64,000 nt of DNA from Leptoclinus maculatus. Lineage: Eukaryota; Chordata; Actinopteri; Perciformes; Stichaeidae. The notes below the pieces were generated by a model. It did no database searches, had not been told where the DNA came from, and saw only the letters and a list, made by a program, of their open reading frames with translations. The stretch is from NCBI GenBank assembly GCA_032191485.1, contig JAVDOI010000011.1, positions 20,757,887-20,821,886 of the forward strand, in the 5' to 3' direction. A program made the translations under genes and the position numbers. Shown here in pieces: positions 33,644 to 46,255 of the stretch; position 1 is the stretch's first letter, and the number at the start of each line of letters is the position of its first letter.

Positions 33644-33660
33644 CCTGGGTTGTCATGGAC

Positions 33661-34010
33661 CAATGTTAAATGTCCTTAAAAGTGGCGTGCTATTTGTACG
33701 CCTTCCCATGAGATCACTCTGTCAAATACATATCTATAGAACAGAGAGAGATGTGTTTGTGCCGTGCAAACATTTGTCAGGTGATACGGTATGTTTCTGT
33801 ATGTACGGTATGTGCACACGCAGTCACATGTGTCTGTGTTTTGCTGTTGTGTTTGTTTGTTTGTTTGTGTGTGTGGGCTTTTACATCTGCCTCTGTGTGT
33901 GTAGCTGTGCATGATCCGTGTTAGCTGTCTTCCCTGGCCATAATGGGCCAAGCTGGCAACCTGCTGGCTGCCTGACGTTTGACAGAAGACAATGCATATT
34001 CATCTCTCGG

Positions 34011-34057
<47 letters not shown>

Positions 34058-34779
34058 AACCGAGTGGCTCCCCGTGGTTCGGCTGCCACCGAGCCGTATG
34101 GACGATTAGTCAAGGCCAAAGCCTTCACCTTTAAAGTGCGCTTACTTTTTTTTTCTCTGCCCTCCTTACAAAGTTTTCTTCTTTTCATCCTCTTTTTTTC
34201 TTTTTCTTGATTCCACCCACTCAAGAATGTTTTTTTGGTCTGACTCTTTTTCAACACTTTCTCCATCCCTGTCATTCCTCCTCTGGACTGTTTCTTTCCC
34301 TGTCGCCACCTCTCTACTGTCCAAATGTTTGACATTTTATTTTATTAGTCCCTCGTGTTTCTCCACCTCTCTGATTTGCACCCTCCCGTTTGTTTTCCAG
34401 CTTGTCAACCTCTTCATTTTTGTGTTGTTTTCTTTGTAGGATGAAGATTAGTTTTCACGACAATGTTAATGCTTAAATATGGAATGTCCTTTTTCACTGT
34501 TCTCCCTTTCATTGCACTGGGCATTGCACAAAAAGGTAGGAGAGAAAAAAGAAGCAGAAAATGGTTTTGGTGTAGAGTCAGAGTTTTGAGATGGCAGATT
34601 TGGAAAAAACGCTTCAGTAGTGATTACTTTAGCTCCCCTCTGTAAAACTGTTGGACTTGTGTCTGAACAGATTAATCCTGCTGTCGTCCTGTTCTTCGCT
34701 TTCCGTGTATTACATCCACCTTCACAACTTTGTCTTTCCCTTTGCATCAGACACCTGAACATTAAAGTCATTTAGAAAG
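33661..34779. other. Spacer with microsatellites and a pyrimidine-rich tract
   Basis: (GTTT)n/(GT)n near 33847-33872, (CA)n at 34013-34054, and a T/C-rich segment 34140-34440 with many TTTC/CTCC words. Nothing coding is supported. Confidence 0.5.
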
Positions 34780-35034
34780 TGTCACGACCCGGCTCTTGAG
34801 CCATGACAAAACGCGAGACACACGGGTGGTTAGACGGAAAGTTTGCATTTATTATTCAACAAAACAAAAGGCATGGTGCTGCAGGAACAGAGAAGGATGC
34901 AGACTGCGGCAGGCAGGTCCTATATACCCCTGGGAGACTGGCCAGGTGCTCCCAATTGGACAGAGAGGCTCCGCCTACAAGGGACCTGCAAGACAGCACA
35001 GACAAGAAACAGTGGAACGCCAGAGGCCGTCACA
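34780..35034 (-). mobile_element. Short solo LTR, Gypsy-like
   Basis: A 255-bp unit starts TGTGACGGCC and ends GGGTCGTGACA on the minus strand, so the ends form a near-perfect inverted TGT(G/C)ACG. It is flanked by a 4-bp duplication AAAG (34776-34779 and 35035-35038). A TATATAGG promoter box (plus strand CCTATATA, near 34920) and an AATAATAAATGC polyadenylation signal (34848-34853) lie in the expected order. No internal region remains. The open frames across it on the plus strand are incidental. Confidence 0.85.
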
Positions 35035-35038
35035 AAAG

Positions 35039-36479
35039 CGTCTTCTTTGCTATCTCAAAACTGCAAACTCAGTCCTACCAGGGGGCTGTGAGAATAACGG
35101 GGCTCCCATTCAATCGTTTCTATGCAAATTATGATGAATCACAAAATCTCCATAAAGTTACCGCGGTTTTGCGAGAGAAGTTTAAGTGCTTGCTTAGGGT
35201 GCAAACGAAGTTGCTGCTAAAGGAAATTATTAGCTTGAGAGACACATTCGGCACGATTGGCCAGACAAATTATTCATTTTCATTGCACCTGAACTCAGGA
35301 TGGAGTGAAATATATCTGTAAATTATCTGTCTGGCTGCCTGGTGATGATGGAAAAATCTCTTTATTTTCAGGATGTGAAATGAATCACCTGGAGCCCAAT
35401 CATTAGAGAATAATATTGGCTGCAGGTTGTCAAAACTTGGGTTGTGTTTCAATAGTTTATGCCAATGTTTGTTTTGGTTATATTAACACTTCAGGGTAAC
35501 ATTTTTACTTTAACCCACCTATTTAGCATTTATAAACACTAACAATATTCAATACATGGTTTATAACATAAAATAATGTGTAAATTAATGTAATTGTCAA
35601 CGTTAACTCCTGTGGCCACCCATAAATGGAGGCTGATGATGATTAAGTAAAAAACAGTGTCAATATGTCAATGTTGTGTTTACAGCTTGTTGTTCTGCCC
35701 CAAAATGGCAAAAATAGGAATTAATAATTAATAATATATAACTGGGTTAGTACGTAACTGCGGTTGTACGTAACTACGTTAGTACATCACTGCGTTGGTG
35801 CGTACGTAACTATATTGGTAAATTACTACGGTAATACACTATGATCGTTTCCTAAACCTAACCAAGTATTAATGTTTCATGACATCAGTCACATGTTTAA
35901 GAGTGTCACACAATGATAAATTGATCATGTATGTCACTTTAGGAGTCATTGTTTAACAACCTCTTCTGTCATTTAGGTATGAGTATGTGGTGTAATTGAT
36001 GCACTCTGCAAAGGTTCTCTGGCCCTGACTGGACTAAAACCTGTGTGACTCAGATGGCTGCAAACTGCCTGCTTCTTTTCCTTCAATAATATCTTGGTAT
36101 CACTTTCTTTGACATCTTCATCTTCTGTTTATCCATATGCGAGCCTTTGATGTGTTTGGAGCATTTGATCTCGATATCCCTACGGGAATCATTAAAGTTT
36201 CATTCGCACCTCTTCTAACGTCACAGCTGGCTTTGTGCTTGGTGTTCTTGGAGGTTTGACTGACAGGCCGACAGCTGCAGATGGCAGACATCTTTCTTTG
36301 ACTGCTCTCTGCTCCTGCGGTGCTGTAACCTGGCTGACCCCGCACAAGGTAAACAGAGAATTTCCACTTTGGACAGACACTTAAATGTGTCACTGCGCAC
36401 TGTATTGGAAACTGAACTATTCTTTTCCTTCACATAAAAAAAAAAAAAAAAAAAAAAGAAGATATCTCTCTCTAAAACA
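35039..36479. other. Spacer with a partial Rep-A match and an A22 run
   Basis: 35735-35880 has alternating GTACGTAACT units and CGTTTCCTAAACCTAACCAA then GT, a partial Rep-A copy. A run of 22 A lies at 36436-36457. A donor-like ACAAGGTAAACAG occurs at 36346 without a convincing exon. Confidence 0.4.
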
Positions 36480-36720
36480 GAATTGGCAGTATATTCCTAT
36501 CTGACCTTCCCCGTCTTTTCTCTTACCAGTTTAATTCTCTTCAAGTCTTTTAGATTGTATCCTCTCCTCTTCTAACTGTCCTTCCTTTTATTCCCCTCCT
36601 CCTCTGTTCTCTTTCTCTTCCTGTCACTTGTCAAACGCTTTTTTTTTTCTTGTCACTTGCCTCTGCTCTTTTTCTCTCCCCACTTCTCCTCGTCCTTGGC
36701 CACATTCCAAACGTTTCTTT
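36480..36720. repeat. Pyrimidine-rich low-complexity tract
   Basis: C/T-rich on the plus strand (CTCCTCCTCTG, TTCTCTTTCTCTTCC, T9). Open frames crossing it are low-complexity. Confidence 0.55.
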
Positions 36721-38009
36721 AGAATTAGATTTTCTCTCCCTTTCCACTGCCTCACTTTTAGTTTCAGCTGTTTTATGGGCATTCAATCTTAATAGTGATT
36801 TAATGGCAAAACATACATCTGATTTACTGTATGTTTTTCTGCCCTTACGTTATGCCCTTTACTTTGCTCTTTCTATGTATATGTTATCCTCCTCTTTAAC
36901 CTTGCTCCATGCTGTCTTCTCCTCTGAAACATGTCCTAGCACATTAGAGCAAAGCTTTTCCTCTACAACAGTTGTGACGTTGAGTGGTCTGGAAGTCTTC
37001 AAAAGCCTCCAGCAGCTCTGCTTTTACTAACTGCAAATGCCGCTCCGAGACGACATTGGCCTAACTGCTGGGGTTCTGTGTGTGTTTTCCCTAGAAACGC
37101 TCGTTGTTTATATCCAAACTAGAGTTTCCAAAGAATCCTGCGAAAGCCAATCATTGGACGGGTTTACTACAGTCGACCGATGCCAGATTATTATTATTTT
37201 CGTCAGAGTATTTTATTTATTGATTGCTGTCGGGCAATAATCTTAATCCACCACTGTAAATAGTCCCCATCAAATGCAGAATTTACTCCTGTTTAAGTAA
37301 AAATCTATCCATCTATCTATCTATCTGATGGCCTCTCTCATTCATTCCTTCTTTGCAGCTACCCTTCTTGTTTTAATTAATGAATAAACCAGTCGGTTCA
37401 GAACTGTCAGAGTGTGTGTTTGCTCCTCGTCAAGTTTCCTCTCCTGCGCTCCAGTTTCCCTGCGCGGCTTTACAGTAGGGACAACCGGCCCCATCAATAT
37501 TTAAAATGCTTTCTAATTAAGCCCCGGCTGCACCCTTGGCGCCCGAGACGAGCGGAGGGGGTGAAATTAAAGGCGCCCCTCACCCTCCGCTGCCTCCAGT
37601 GTCCCCATTGACTTTTCATCAACCTGTTATCAACAACAACAACAAATTGCCGCTCACTCGCCACATCTGCTGGAGGGAGTCTTGAGTGTGGGGGACACCG
37701 CACAGTGAAACATGCTTAATCTAATGGAGGGTTACAATTGATGGCCTCCCTGATCCTCCTGTACAATGCGGCTGTGCTGATGGATGACTGATGCAGGTTG
37801 ACGTAGGTTAAGTTAGCCTGGGACAAAGAGAGGGAGAGACACTGTCTGTGTATGTTGGAGTGTGTGTGTTTGTGTGTGCCCATACAACTATCTTTGTGGG
37901 GACCAGTTTTAGACCTGTCAGAGTGAGGACATTTTTGGAAATTGAGGACATTTTGGCCCGTCCTCACTTCTTCAAAGGCCTGTTTGAAGGTTTGGACTTT
38001 TAGGTGCGA
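36721..38009. other. Spacer with (TATC)n and a possible conserved non-coding block
   Basis: A (TATC)n run lies near 37307-37326. 37470-37650 is unusually rich in mixed words (ATCAATATTTAAAATGC, TCTAATTAAGCCCCGGCTGC, GGGTGAAATTAAAGG, CATTGACTTTTCATCAACC) with no stable frame, which is how conserved fish enhancers often look. This is judgement by eye only. Confidence 0.3.
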
Positions 38010-38690
38010 GGCGACTTAAGGTGGCTGAGAGGGGAGGTGGAGAGGTCAAACAAACACAGGACTTTCACCCAGGAGACCGGTATTCATGTCCTAAAAGTGC
38101 TGTTGAGTAATTTTAAATAGTTTTTTTTAAATAGTTTTTTTTAGACCCAACCATGATGTTTTCTCCTCAACCTTCCGAAGTGGTTTCATTGCCCGATTGC
38201 CTGATCTGATTTGAGTCAACTACGTAAGTAAGAGAGAGGGAAAACCTTAGACAGATGAGGAGAAAATAACCAAAAGAGGAAGCTATTACTTTAAACATTT
38301 TACCAAAATGGTCAGCGCTCTATGTGGCTGTAGTTATGGCGGAAGTAAAGGAGGAAGTCAGGTGACTTAGCATACAAAAAAACAAATGTCAACGTTGATT
38401 TATTTGAACGTTTAAATTGTGGTTACGTGATTTAACATACTAAACTACGTAACAAATATACTTATTTGAACCCAAACCACTATCTTTTCCTTTACCCAAC
38501 CAAGAAGTTGTTTTGCCTAAACCTAAAGGTGTTGTAACCAGGTTTACTTTGAAAGACTAGAGGCTATGCATGTAACAAGTGGAAATTGAAACATGCAAAA
38601 CTGACGCTAGACGTAGAGCGTCATAGTTTGAAGCTCAGGGCCACTGACCGAGCTGCAATATTTGAAGACTGAGTGAGAATGTGTGTGTGT
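38010..38690 (+). repeat. Rep-A interspersed repeat, copy 4 (longest)
   Basis: Runs from the GGGGAGGTGGAGAGG block through CACAGGACTTTCACCCAGGA, AACCATGATGTTTTCTCC, a second AACCCAAACCACTATCTTTT then CC unit and GTTGTTTTGCCTAAACCTAA. It ends in GCTCAGGGCCACTGACCGAG, an AATATTTGAAGACTGAGTGA segment and GAATGTG. The 3' end matches 60839-60900 and, inverted, the start of copy 2. Confidence 0.6.
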
Positions 38691-41600
38691 TTGTGTGTGT
38701 AAGAAAGACAACCAAGATGAATGGAGGTGGGGAGTGTTTTATGTATAGCAGCTGCTTTGCTTGACTAGCTGACAACAAATGTATGTGAAATTGTGTGGAT
38801 GATGCCTCACTTGTGTGTTTCTGCAGACACACACACACACAAAAAGCCATTATGACCGGCGTCCTTTTATAACTGTTCTTGAACACCAAACAATGATGGA
38901 TTAGTTGAACAAAAGAAAAACCTGTTAACACGTCACTTAGTTTTTTAAACTGGACAGCTTAGACATGTGTTATACCTTAATAAACCGGCTCAGAAATCAA
39001 TTTTGTTTTCAAAACTGAACTTCATCTGAGAGTATGAAGTAAGAATGCATCGCACTTTCTTTGAAGAAAAATGTCCCCCTTGGTTGGATTTTTGCATCTC
39101 TAAAATCAGTTAAAAGGTCAGATTCCTTCATTGCATGTTCACATCAAACATGGCTGGAAAGAGAGTCGGAGAGATATCTTTGTTTATACATACATATGAC
39201 ATTTAATCTGTGGCTCGTTTCTAAGGTTACGTGGCCCCTGCTCCAACGGTGGCAGGTTGAACTCAACTATAACTGACCACACAGTCAAATCCTAGACGGA
39301 GAAATTACAGTCAGCCAAACATCTAGCTAAAGTAATAGGGGATACCGTGGATGCAAATGTTGTGATTAGCATGGCATTAAGAGAGACAGGTAATAAACAC
39401 AAGCAGTTGTGTTTTCAGTGACTTCAATTTCCTCACTTGTGCCAAGCAAATGTATTTTAATCTTTACTCATTGCTAGCCTAGACTTAGAGGGAACAAATT
39501 AATTCACTGTGCATTTTAAAGGCTAGCTGCAGCGACCAGCAACTTTTAAGGCCGAACATGTTCTTGCATGTTAGGAGCGTGAGTCGAGGTCTTGAATCCA
39601 TCAGAGCACTTTAAATTTGCAACAACTTTGACCAATTGTATTTCTCATTTATGTCATAAGCTTTAGTGCGGATTGGATCGCCAAGCGGTTAGGAAGATGT
39701 GAATTGTAATTTGACTATGTAAACTGCGAATGTTATATTTATTTTACCAGGAGGAAAAAAAAAAGTGGCGGAATATCCTTCGGATGCGCTCTTGCAGCAC
39801 TACTCCTTTGGTTGGAATTAGATCAAGGAATGCTTGTGGTTAACCCTAACCCTAAGAATACCAAAAAAACGCTAATGCCGCATTCGTGTCATGTCATTTT
39901 CATGAAATTGCAAATAGCATTAACACCAACATCTGTCTTGATTACAAATGGGAAGCTTGAATTTGGTTAAAATCTCACACAGAAATGCCTGAAAAAACGA
40001 ACAAACATGAATGTCTCATGGCAGCCAAGAACTGTCTCAGACTCAAATGTGACGGATATAGTTTTTATTGTCAGCGCATAATAGTTCTAATGCTCACACA
40101 ACCAACTCTGTAATCATAAATTTCTCTTGAGTTGTCCGACAACCTTTTCCTTCTATACCATCAGCGTGATTGCAACAAAAATTCCGGCCAGATTTTACAC
40201 GTTGCACTAGTAAACATCTGCTGCACGATGAGGCAAAATAGTCCCTGCTGCTAATATATGCACATTGGTCTCTGAAGCAACACGTTTCCATTTTATCACT
40301 TTTATTCACTGAATATATAAATCTTTTCATATCGGAGCCAAACGAGTGTTCTTGCGTTGGTTCCAATTCCTGCACTCCTTTGCTCTTTGTCAATACTGCG
40401 CTTTCATGTTATCGCTCTCTTTTCTCCCCTTATATTCCCGTTAGCTCTAGCTTCCTCTCTTCATTTGCCTACCTTTCCCGTACCTTCTTCTTTTTAGCGA
40501 CTCTCTTTGTCGCTCTCTGTGGCACGGCCCAATTGAAAATGATTAATGTCAAATTTTGGTCACCTGCACGCCCGCTTGATGTTGTTTTGATCCCACCCGT
40601 TGCTTCATATAGGGTATGCGCCTGCATGCCTGTGTGTGTGTGTGTGTGCGTGTGCGTACATGCACGCACGAGCGTGATCTCAGCCTCGCTGTGTCGAGTT
40701 TAAAAGGACTAGTCTTCAAAGCTTTGCCAGTGAACAAGATGTATGGGAGTTCACACTGAGGGAAGTTTCTTGAAAGACGCTTATTTCCACCTCATTACAC
40801 ACACATTTCCCTATGTCTCCACCCCCCCCCTCTCACTCACACAGTCACATGTGCAGAGATCATGAAAGACATCACTTCCCACACACACAGACACACACAC
40901 ACAGACACTAATAAGGGTCTGATTGAAGTGCGGATGCTTTAGAATGAGGTGAGCCCCGCCTTTTGAACCCATGAGGGACTGGATCCATCAACCGGTGCAC
41001 TGACAGGTCCACAACATATGCAGAGATGAAGGAGCGTGAATGTGTGTGTGTGTGTGTGCGCTTTGTAGTGAGGCATCCCGCATCACTTAACCACTGTGAA
41101 TCATATGCGAGGGTGGCCCACCCCGAGGATGAGCGTGTGTATGTGTGTGGATACAATTATGTCTTTGACGCGGCTGTGTGATATGGTATATCTTTTTTCT
41201 TCTCCAATGAGGTCTCATTTAATCATTTTTCCTATTACCATTAACGGTGCACATGTACATGCGTACAGAAACGCTCCTCATAGTTGTGTGTCTGACTGAC
41301 GTCTCCTCTCATCTCCACTCTATATCGAGTGTCACGGCAGCGAGGATGAGTTTATTTGCTCGATTCACTGCAGCGCCTCGCAGTAAAATATCACGGCTAA
41401 CGGTGAAAGATGATATTCCGTGTAAAAAAAAAAAACAACGTCAATGTGCAGCCAAGTCTGACTGCCGTCGCGCAGACAGCTAATTCACTCGTGGCGATGA
41501 GCCTGTGAAAACAGGAGGCAGAAGGTTTCGTCGGTTTGATCATCGGCTCTCGAGCGCTTCAGGTTCCGCTCGACTGGTTTACAGCCCGAGGTGACTCTCT

Positions 41601-43241
41601 TCAAAAGGTTGTGCCTTTTTCAACTTTTGCTTTTGATTGGGTTGAACAGGTTCAAGATGTGAGCAATAAAACATGGTGTTTTCACTGTCTTCTTGGCTAC
41701 AGTGCAGTATTTCTGGGTCATTTACAGTGGATTACGTATGAGAAACATCTTTTAGACGTAACCCCTTTGGCGTTTTGAACAAACTAGGGCTGCAACAAGA
41801 CTGGTTGAGCTACACAACGATATACAATATCTGTGCACGTCAACTACGGTATGCTTAACGTTAGGAAGAGACAGCGCGAATAACCGTCAAATTGTGGTTA
41901 AAATATGATAAGGATTAGGCAATTTAAACACATTCAAAACCTCAGCTTGGTAGATTCTAAACAACAACAAAAAACAACAACACATTGTTAACCTTTTATT
42001 AAATAGGTGGCAAGTCAAAACCCTACCCATGCATATCATTACATGTATTGGATCTAAATATCTCCAAAATATGAATTACACCTCTGCCTCATTCGGTCGG
42101 GATTAACATTACAAGAAAATATTTGGAATTAAATATTCACTGTTCTCATTGTTGCAATGGCATTTAATTAACTATGGTGGAATTACAGGATGTGGTCTGT
42201 AATAGACATGATCATTCAGCAGGATGAGGTGACTCTACGCGTGTGTTGTAATCTAGCTCCATTTTAAAATGTACAAGCATTGTAAATGTTTGAAGAATTT
42301 CACCATGAAATATCCATTTGATTAATAGCTTTTCAACTTTATTAACAGAAGAGTGCCTTGGGCCTATCGCTCGTTGTTCCCACTTCGATCCGGAACTTGA
42401 GATGCGAGACTGGAGCTGGAGATGAGAGACGAGATGTTGGTACTAACATGTTTCTGTCCATTAAAATAGCACATTAGACTTCGGCCATCTTCTCACAAAA
42501 GTCAAATTTCAGACACATTTCAGACAACAAGTTCAGAGAAAAACAACAGGTAATTGCGGTTACTGTTTTAAACATGGTTTTGGAGAAAAATGACCCACAT
42601 GCGCACTCCGAACGGTTTTAAAATCAGCGCAGTGAATGTTAAAATCCCCCTACCTTCACTAGAGGCATTGGATCCAGTCCCAATGAATTAAATATAAGAT
42701 TTAAAATGACTGATGTCAAGCTCACTTCCATATTATGACTGAAATGTGTACACTAAACATTTTGCTGACATTAATAAATGGGCATGTGTTGGTAACTTAT
42801 GCTTGTTTCCCCAGACAGCCACAAGGGATACAGGACGCCAACATGGGGCACTTCTGTTACCTGGGTCAAACTGATTAAACTGGCTTCCTCTTACATCGCA
42901 GAGTCAATGGATGTGACAGAAATATTAAACTTGACTCCAAATGAATGTGCCACTCTCTCTGACTCTCTGATAATCATTTCCTCTTCAGAAGAGCATTTAA
43001 GTTCCTCAATCAAAATGAGCGAATTAGCTCCTCTATTCAAATTCATCATTATTTGATTCTCATACAAACGATTGCATGGAAACACTGCCATTTACACACT
43101 CATCTCAATCTCAGAGCTACACAATCATTACCGGACAGCTGTCACTTGTCAAGCAAAGTGGAATGGAAAACCTCCTGAGCCATCACTTGCAGTTTGAACA
43201 GGCAGCCACGATTAGTTCATTCAGTGTTTTTTGTTGCTCAA
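38691..43241. other. Long spacer with microsatellites
   Basis: (GT)n and (CA)n arrays at about 38683, 38827, 40632-40660, 40885 and 41040. A short TTAACCCTAACCCTAAG run lies at 39839-39856 (telomere-like but only two to three units). A CCAG acceptor at 42812 opens into a frame without a donor. No gene is supported. Confidence 0.4.
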
Positions 43242-43476
43242 TCTGCTAATGCCCGCTCGCCGCTCTCAAAGCGCCTCTTGGGATCGCAGTTTGGATGAAG
43301 ACTCGCCGCTGCAGCTCTGGCTCCACTCATCTCCCCGTCTCTCCACTCCAACTGTCATAATAGCCGACATAAAATCCGCCTGAGTAGGTGGAATAGCATT
43401 TTTGCTAAGCAAGAAACAAAGCGCTCTGACAGATTTATGTTTCACAGGCTGGACTGGGAGATAAAAGCACAGTTTG
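43242..43476. promoter_or_regulatory. Paralogous non-coding block S1
   Basis: TCTGCTAATGCCC, CCTCTTG, TTTGGATGAAGAC and TGCAGCT occur over 75 bases at exactly the spacing seen at 48031 (19, 9 and 7 base gaps). ATAAAATCC, GACAGATTTAT and CACAGTTTG follow in the same order, with a net 19-bp length difference by the GACAGATTTAT word. No common frame is conserved and no transposon ends are visible. Probably a duplicated conserved non-coding element. Confidence 0.6.
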
Positions 43477-43592
43477 CCCACATCATTAATAGTCAATTAT
43501 AGATTTTTATGAGGTTGAATCCACCACTGAGATGCCAGTGGATAGTTGGCGCCAATAAGGCAGCAAAAGACACTCCCTGTGATAGTTTTTAA

Positions 43593-44764
43593 CCCTTACA
43601 TACTGTTCATATTTAATGCCTTCACAGTATGGTTCGGGTCAATTTTGACCCAGACCAAGAATTCTCTCATAGTAAGTGTCTATACCAAATTTTAAACTAC
43701 AGATCTATTTAGAGTGTCTAAATAGCCTATGTCTCATTAATACATGTATGAATAATCCTTAATAAATGTTTCAGAGAGCAGGGAGAGTGTATTATTTAAG
43801 TTTTAACATTCGTTTTTTGGACAAAAACCTCTACTATTACACATTATCATGTCCTGTTTTACATAAGACATAAAAACATAAAAGCCATAATGATTTAAAT
43901 ATATTGTATTGAATTTGAAAATGGCATGAACATTCTGGAACTGTTGGAATTCACAATATAACCATATTTAATCATTGCAACCATTAAATGCTGTCCTCAC
44001 TGCTATATCATAAGAAATCATAATTATCAATATGAATTCAACATTTACCACTAAGAACACAAAACATTACATAATAAAATGCTTATTATAAACTAGTCAA
44101 TAATCAGTCAGTAATCAGAGCTTTCTTCCACGTTGTCTTCCTGCTCTGACACATCCTCCAAATCACTCTCAACCTCCTCATCTCTGAAGAACAGATCCAG
44201 GGCCTGTTGCACACTAAATCTTGCTGCCATGATGTCAGTCATTGAAATGGCAGCTCAGGTACCTTTATAATGTTATGAACCCCCCCCACCACCACCCAAC
44301 TCAAATTGATTCAAATGTATTACTTTGTAGATTATGTTATTACATTGCAGGTGCTTGTTCTTGCAGGTGCAGATCTTGTGTCTGTGACAAGGCACCCTCT
44401 GACCTGTGGATGACTTCTGTTCCCTTTGATCATATATGACCACTTCTGTGCTGTTTTACTATTTCACTGTTTCGAGATTCCCCCATGCCACTTCAAAGAC
44501 CAGCAGGTGTCTGTCTCTGCGGGAACCTGTTCTCGTGACAGTGTCGAGGTCCCCCTTGAACTCTGTCACCACTGTCCCATAAAAAATACACACAAACATG
44601 GCCTGTACAGTTTCACAGTTTCAAGATTCCCTAAAACCACCATTTTCCTTGATTTGACCCACACTGGTAGATCTAAAATCCATCTCAATAGATACGGGTC
44701 AAATTTGACCCCAAACAGCCTCAGTGTACAAAAACTTGTGGCACCTGTACAAAAGTATAACATT
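43593..44764. mobile_element. piggyBac-like remnant
   Basis: The left end is TTAA followed by CCCTTACATACTG, the TTAA-CCC(T/Y) arrangement of piggyBac elements. Subterminal palindromes GGGTCAATTTTGACCC (43636-43653) and GGGTCAAATTTGACCCC (about 44696-44712) lie near each end, as in many fish piggyBac copies. The transposase N-terminus lies between them on the minus strand (44108-44242). The right end is not clear; a TTAA at 44765 is the best guess, with poor inverted match. Confidence 0.55.
44108..44242 (-). pseudogene. piggyBac transposase N-terminal fragment
   Basis: ATG at 44242 opens MTDIMAARFSVQQALDLFFR, an acidic run (DEEVESDLEDVSEQEDNVEE) and SSDY, then TGA. The pattern M-AxxFxxxxALxxIF-acidic tail is typical of the N-terminus of piggyBac transposases. 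The remaining catalytic part (DDD domain, C-terminal zinc finger) is missing, so this copy could not transpose alone. Confidence 0.55.
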
Positions 44765-44768
44765 TTAA

Positions 44769-45589
44769 AATATTTTCATTTTCCCTCTTCATCCCCCTCC
44801 CATGATGCAATGATTGAGCCCAAAGTCAAAACTTTTGTTTTAAGGTTCCGCTGAGAAACAGCTGTGCTTGTAACACTTCTCACTGACAAGCCGCCGCACT
44901 GCTGGATTCTCCCTGCAGTGTCCATATTGGGTAATTGTCTAATTAACAGCCAACTAATGTCATCTCCCATTTCATCTCTCCCTCTCTCTCCCTTTCCTCT
45001 CTCCCGCGAGGTGAAAACCATTCTCTGCAAAGCTAATTTAACACGAGCACTTGCAGTAAAAAGGGGGAAAATCATTCAATGGTCTTCAAGCTCAAACCAA
45101 TTATTGTTATTGCTTTGACAGAGAGAGGAAGAAAGACTCAGAGGCACCTGTGCATTTAGGTAATGGCTTTCCGGCATCTTCCATCGCAGCCTTTGTTGAG
45201 CGGTCATGGCAAAACACGTGTGTGGACATTAAAGAGTAGAAAAACAGCTTGTGAGATACCTTGAGAGATCTGCTTGAGTGACGGGACAGAGTATTCCCTG
45301 CTGATGAAACACTTTGAAACGTCACTAAAAAGCTATTTACTGTAGTTCTGATACTTACAATTTCATGACCCTAAAAACCCTAACCCTTAAAGACACATTT
45401 TGACGTATGTAAAAAACAGTCTGTAATGATTATTATTTAGTTTAACATGGTTTTTCCTTGAAAAATAAGCGAACCTCTCCCTCTAAAAAGGGCCTGGAAG
45501 CACATCTACTCTTTGAAATATTCTAGATCTGGCATCGCCCCCACCCACGTGTTTGGTTGAGCGGTGAAAGAGCAGAGCTCACCAAGATG
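44769..45589. other. Unannotated spacer
   Basis: A CTCTCC tract lies at 44970-45000. TAATTGTCTAATTAACAGCC near 44931 could be a homeodomain-type site cluster. Nothing definite. Confidence 0.35.
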
Positions 45590-45840
45590 GCGGCGCGGAG
45601 CTCCAGGACAAGCTCGCAATTTGTAGCGATGGTCCCGGCGTCTGTTTCTCCTTCAGAGGAAACACTGGAGAGATCCAGCCGTACATGTTCAGCCTGTTCT
45701 CATTCTCGCAGCGTGAAATAACTACTGAGTAACTACTATGTAAACCCATCGCCGCCACTGTTAGACGATTAGAGAAAATGCTCCGGGAGTGTGATGATGT
45801 ATTATAAAGATCGACAAAAACCCACACAGGGAGGGGGATG
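45590..45840 (+). repeat. Rep-B interspersed repeat, copy 2
   Basis: Matches copy 1 in TAACTACTATGTAAACCCAT, the GCCGCCACTGTTAGAC region, AATGCTCCGGGAGTGTGATGA and TATAAAG. The GC-rich 5' portion (ATGGCGGCGCGGAGCTCC) is not shared with copy 1. Confidence 0.5.
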
Positions 45841-45974
45841 GGTCCAACGTATCCTCATACAACGGTCCATATGATATCTTACAAAAAGCCAATCTTCACT
45901 TTTCCAGCAACACGTGTAAATTTCCGCTCATTACAACCATAACGGTCTTTTCAAAAAACACTTACATCTTCACA

Positions 45975-46255
45975 GGAAACTACTAAGTTCGGTTTAGGCA
46001 ACAAAACCACTTATAGGTTTCGGAAAAGATAGTGATTTGTGTTCAAATAATTGTGGAAGTGCCGGTACTGAAGTACGCAAGTTACGTGACAAATAAACAC
46101 GTTGACTTCTCGTTTCACTTGGGAAAACAAATAACTGTCTCATGGCTGAAAGATCGCTGTTTGTTGTACGGCTAACTGAGTTCTTTTGTAGCTTAAACCT
46201 AACTAGAACAGCATGTGACGAGATGGAATGAGAACGTGTTGACGAGTTTGACCCA
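45975..46255 (-). repeat. Rep-A interspersed repeat, copy 5
   Basis: Plus-strand text GGTTTAGGCAACAAAACCAC, a GGTTTCGGAAAAGATAGTGA segment, ACGTTGACTTCTCGTTTCAC then TTGGG is the reverse complement of the family core. Confidence 0.55.

Larger units (their letters stand above)
29501..33660 (-). mobile_element. Near full-length L2-type LINE
   Basis: The element runs on the minus strand from about 33660 to a 3' end of four perfect ATTCA units (29501-29520, plus-strand reading). It comprises an uninterrupted endonuclease/RT frame (30554-33643) and a 1.05-kb 3' UTR holding three tandem copies of a block of about 175 bp (29821-30245). The UTR end (AAATTTATTTTGTATAGCCC then AAAATCACAAATT, plus strand) is a very common teleost L2 signature. 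No target duplication was found, which is usual for this clade. The intact frame implies a fairly recent insertion. The 5' boundary is uncertain. Confidence 0.9.

Noticed and set aside
34803..35321. Plus-strand open frame of 172 codons
   Set aside because: It crosses a solo LTR with a confirmed 4-bp duplication and continues into spacer. No domain or splice evidence.
39839..39856. Telomere-like CCCTAA units
   Set aside because: Only two to three units. Similar short runs at 25624 and 45371 are also too short to call interstitial telomere repeats.
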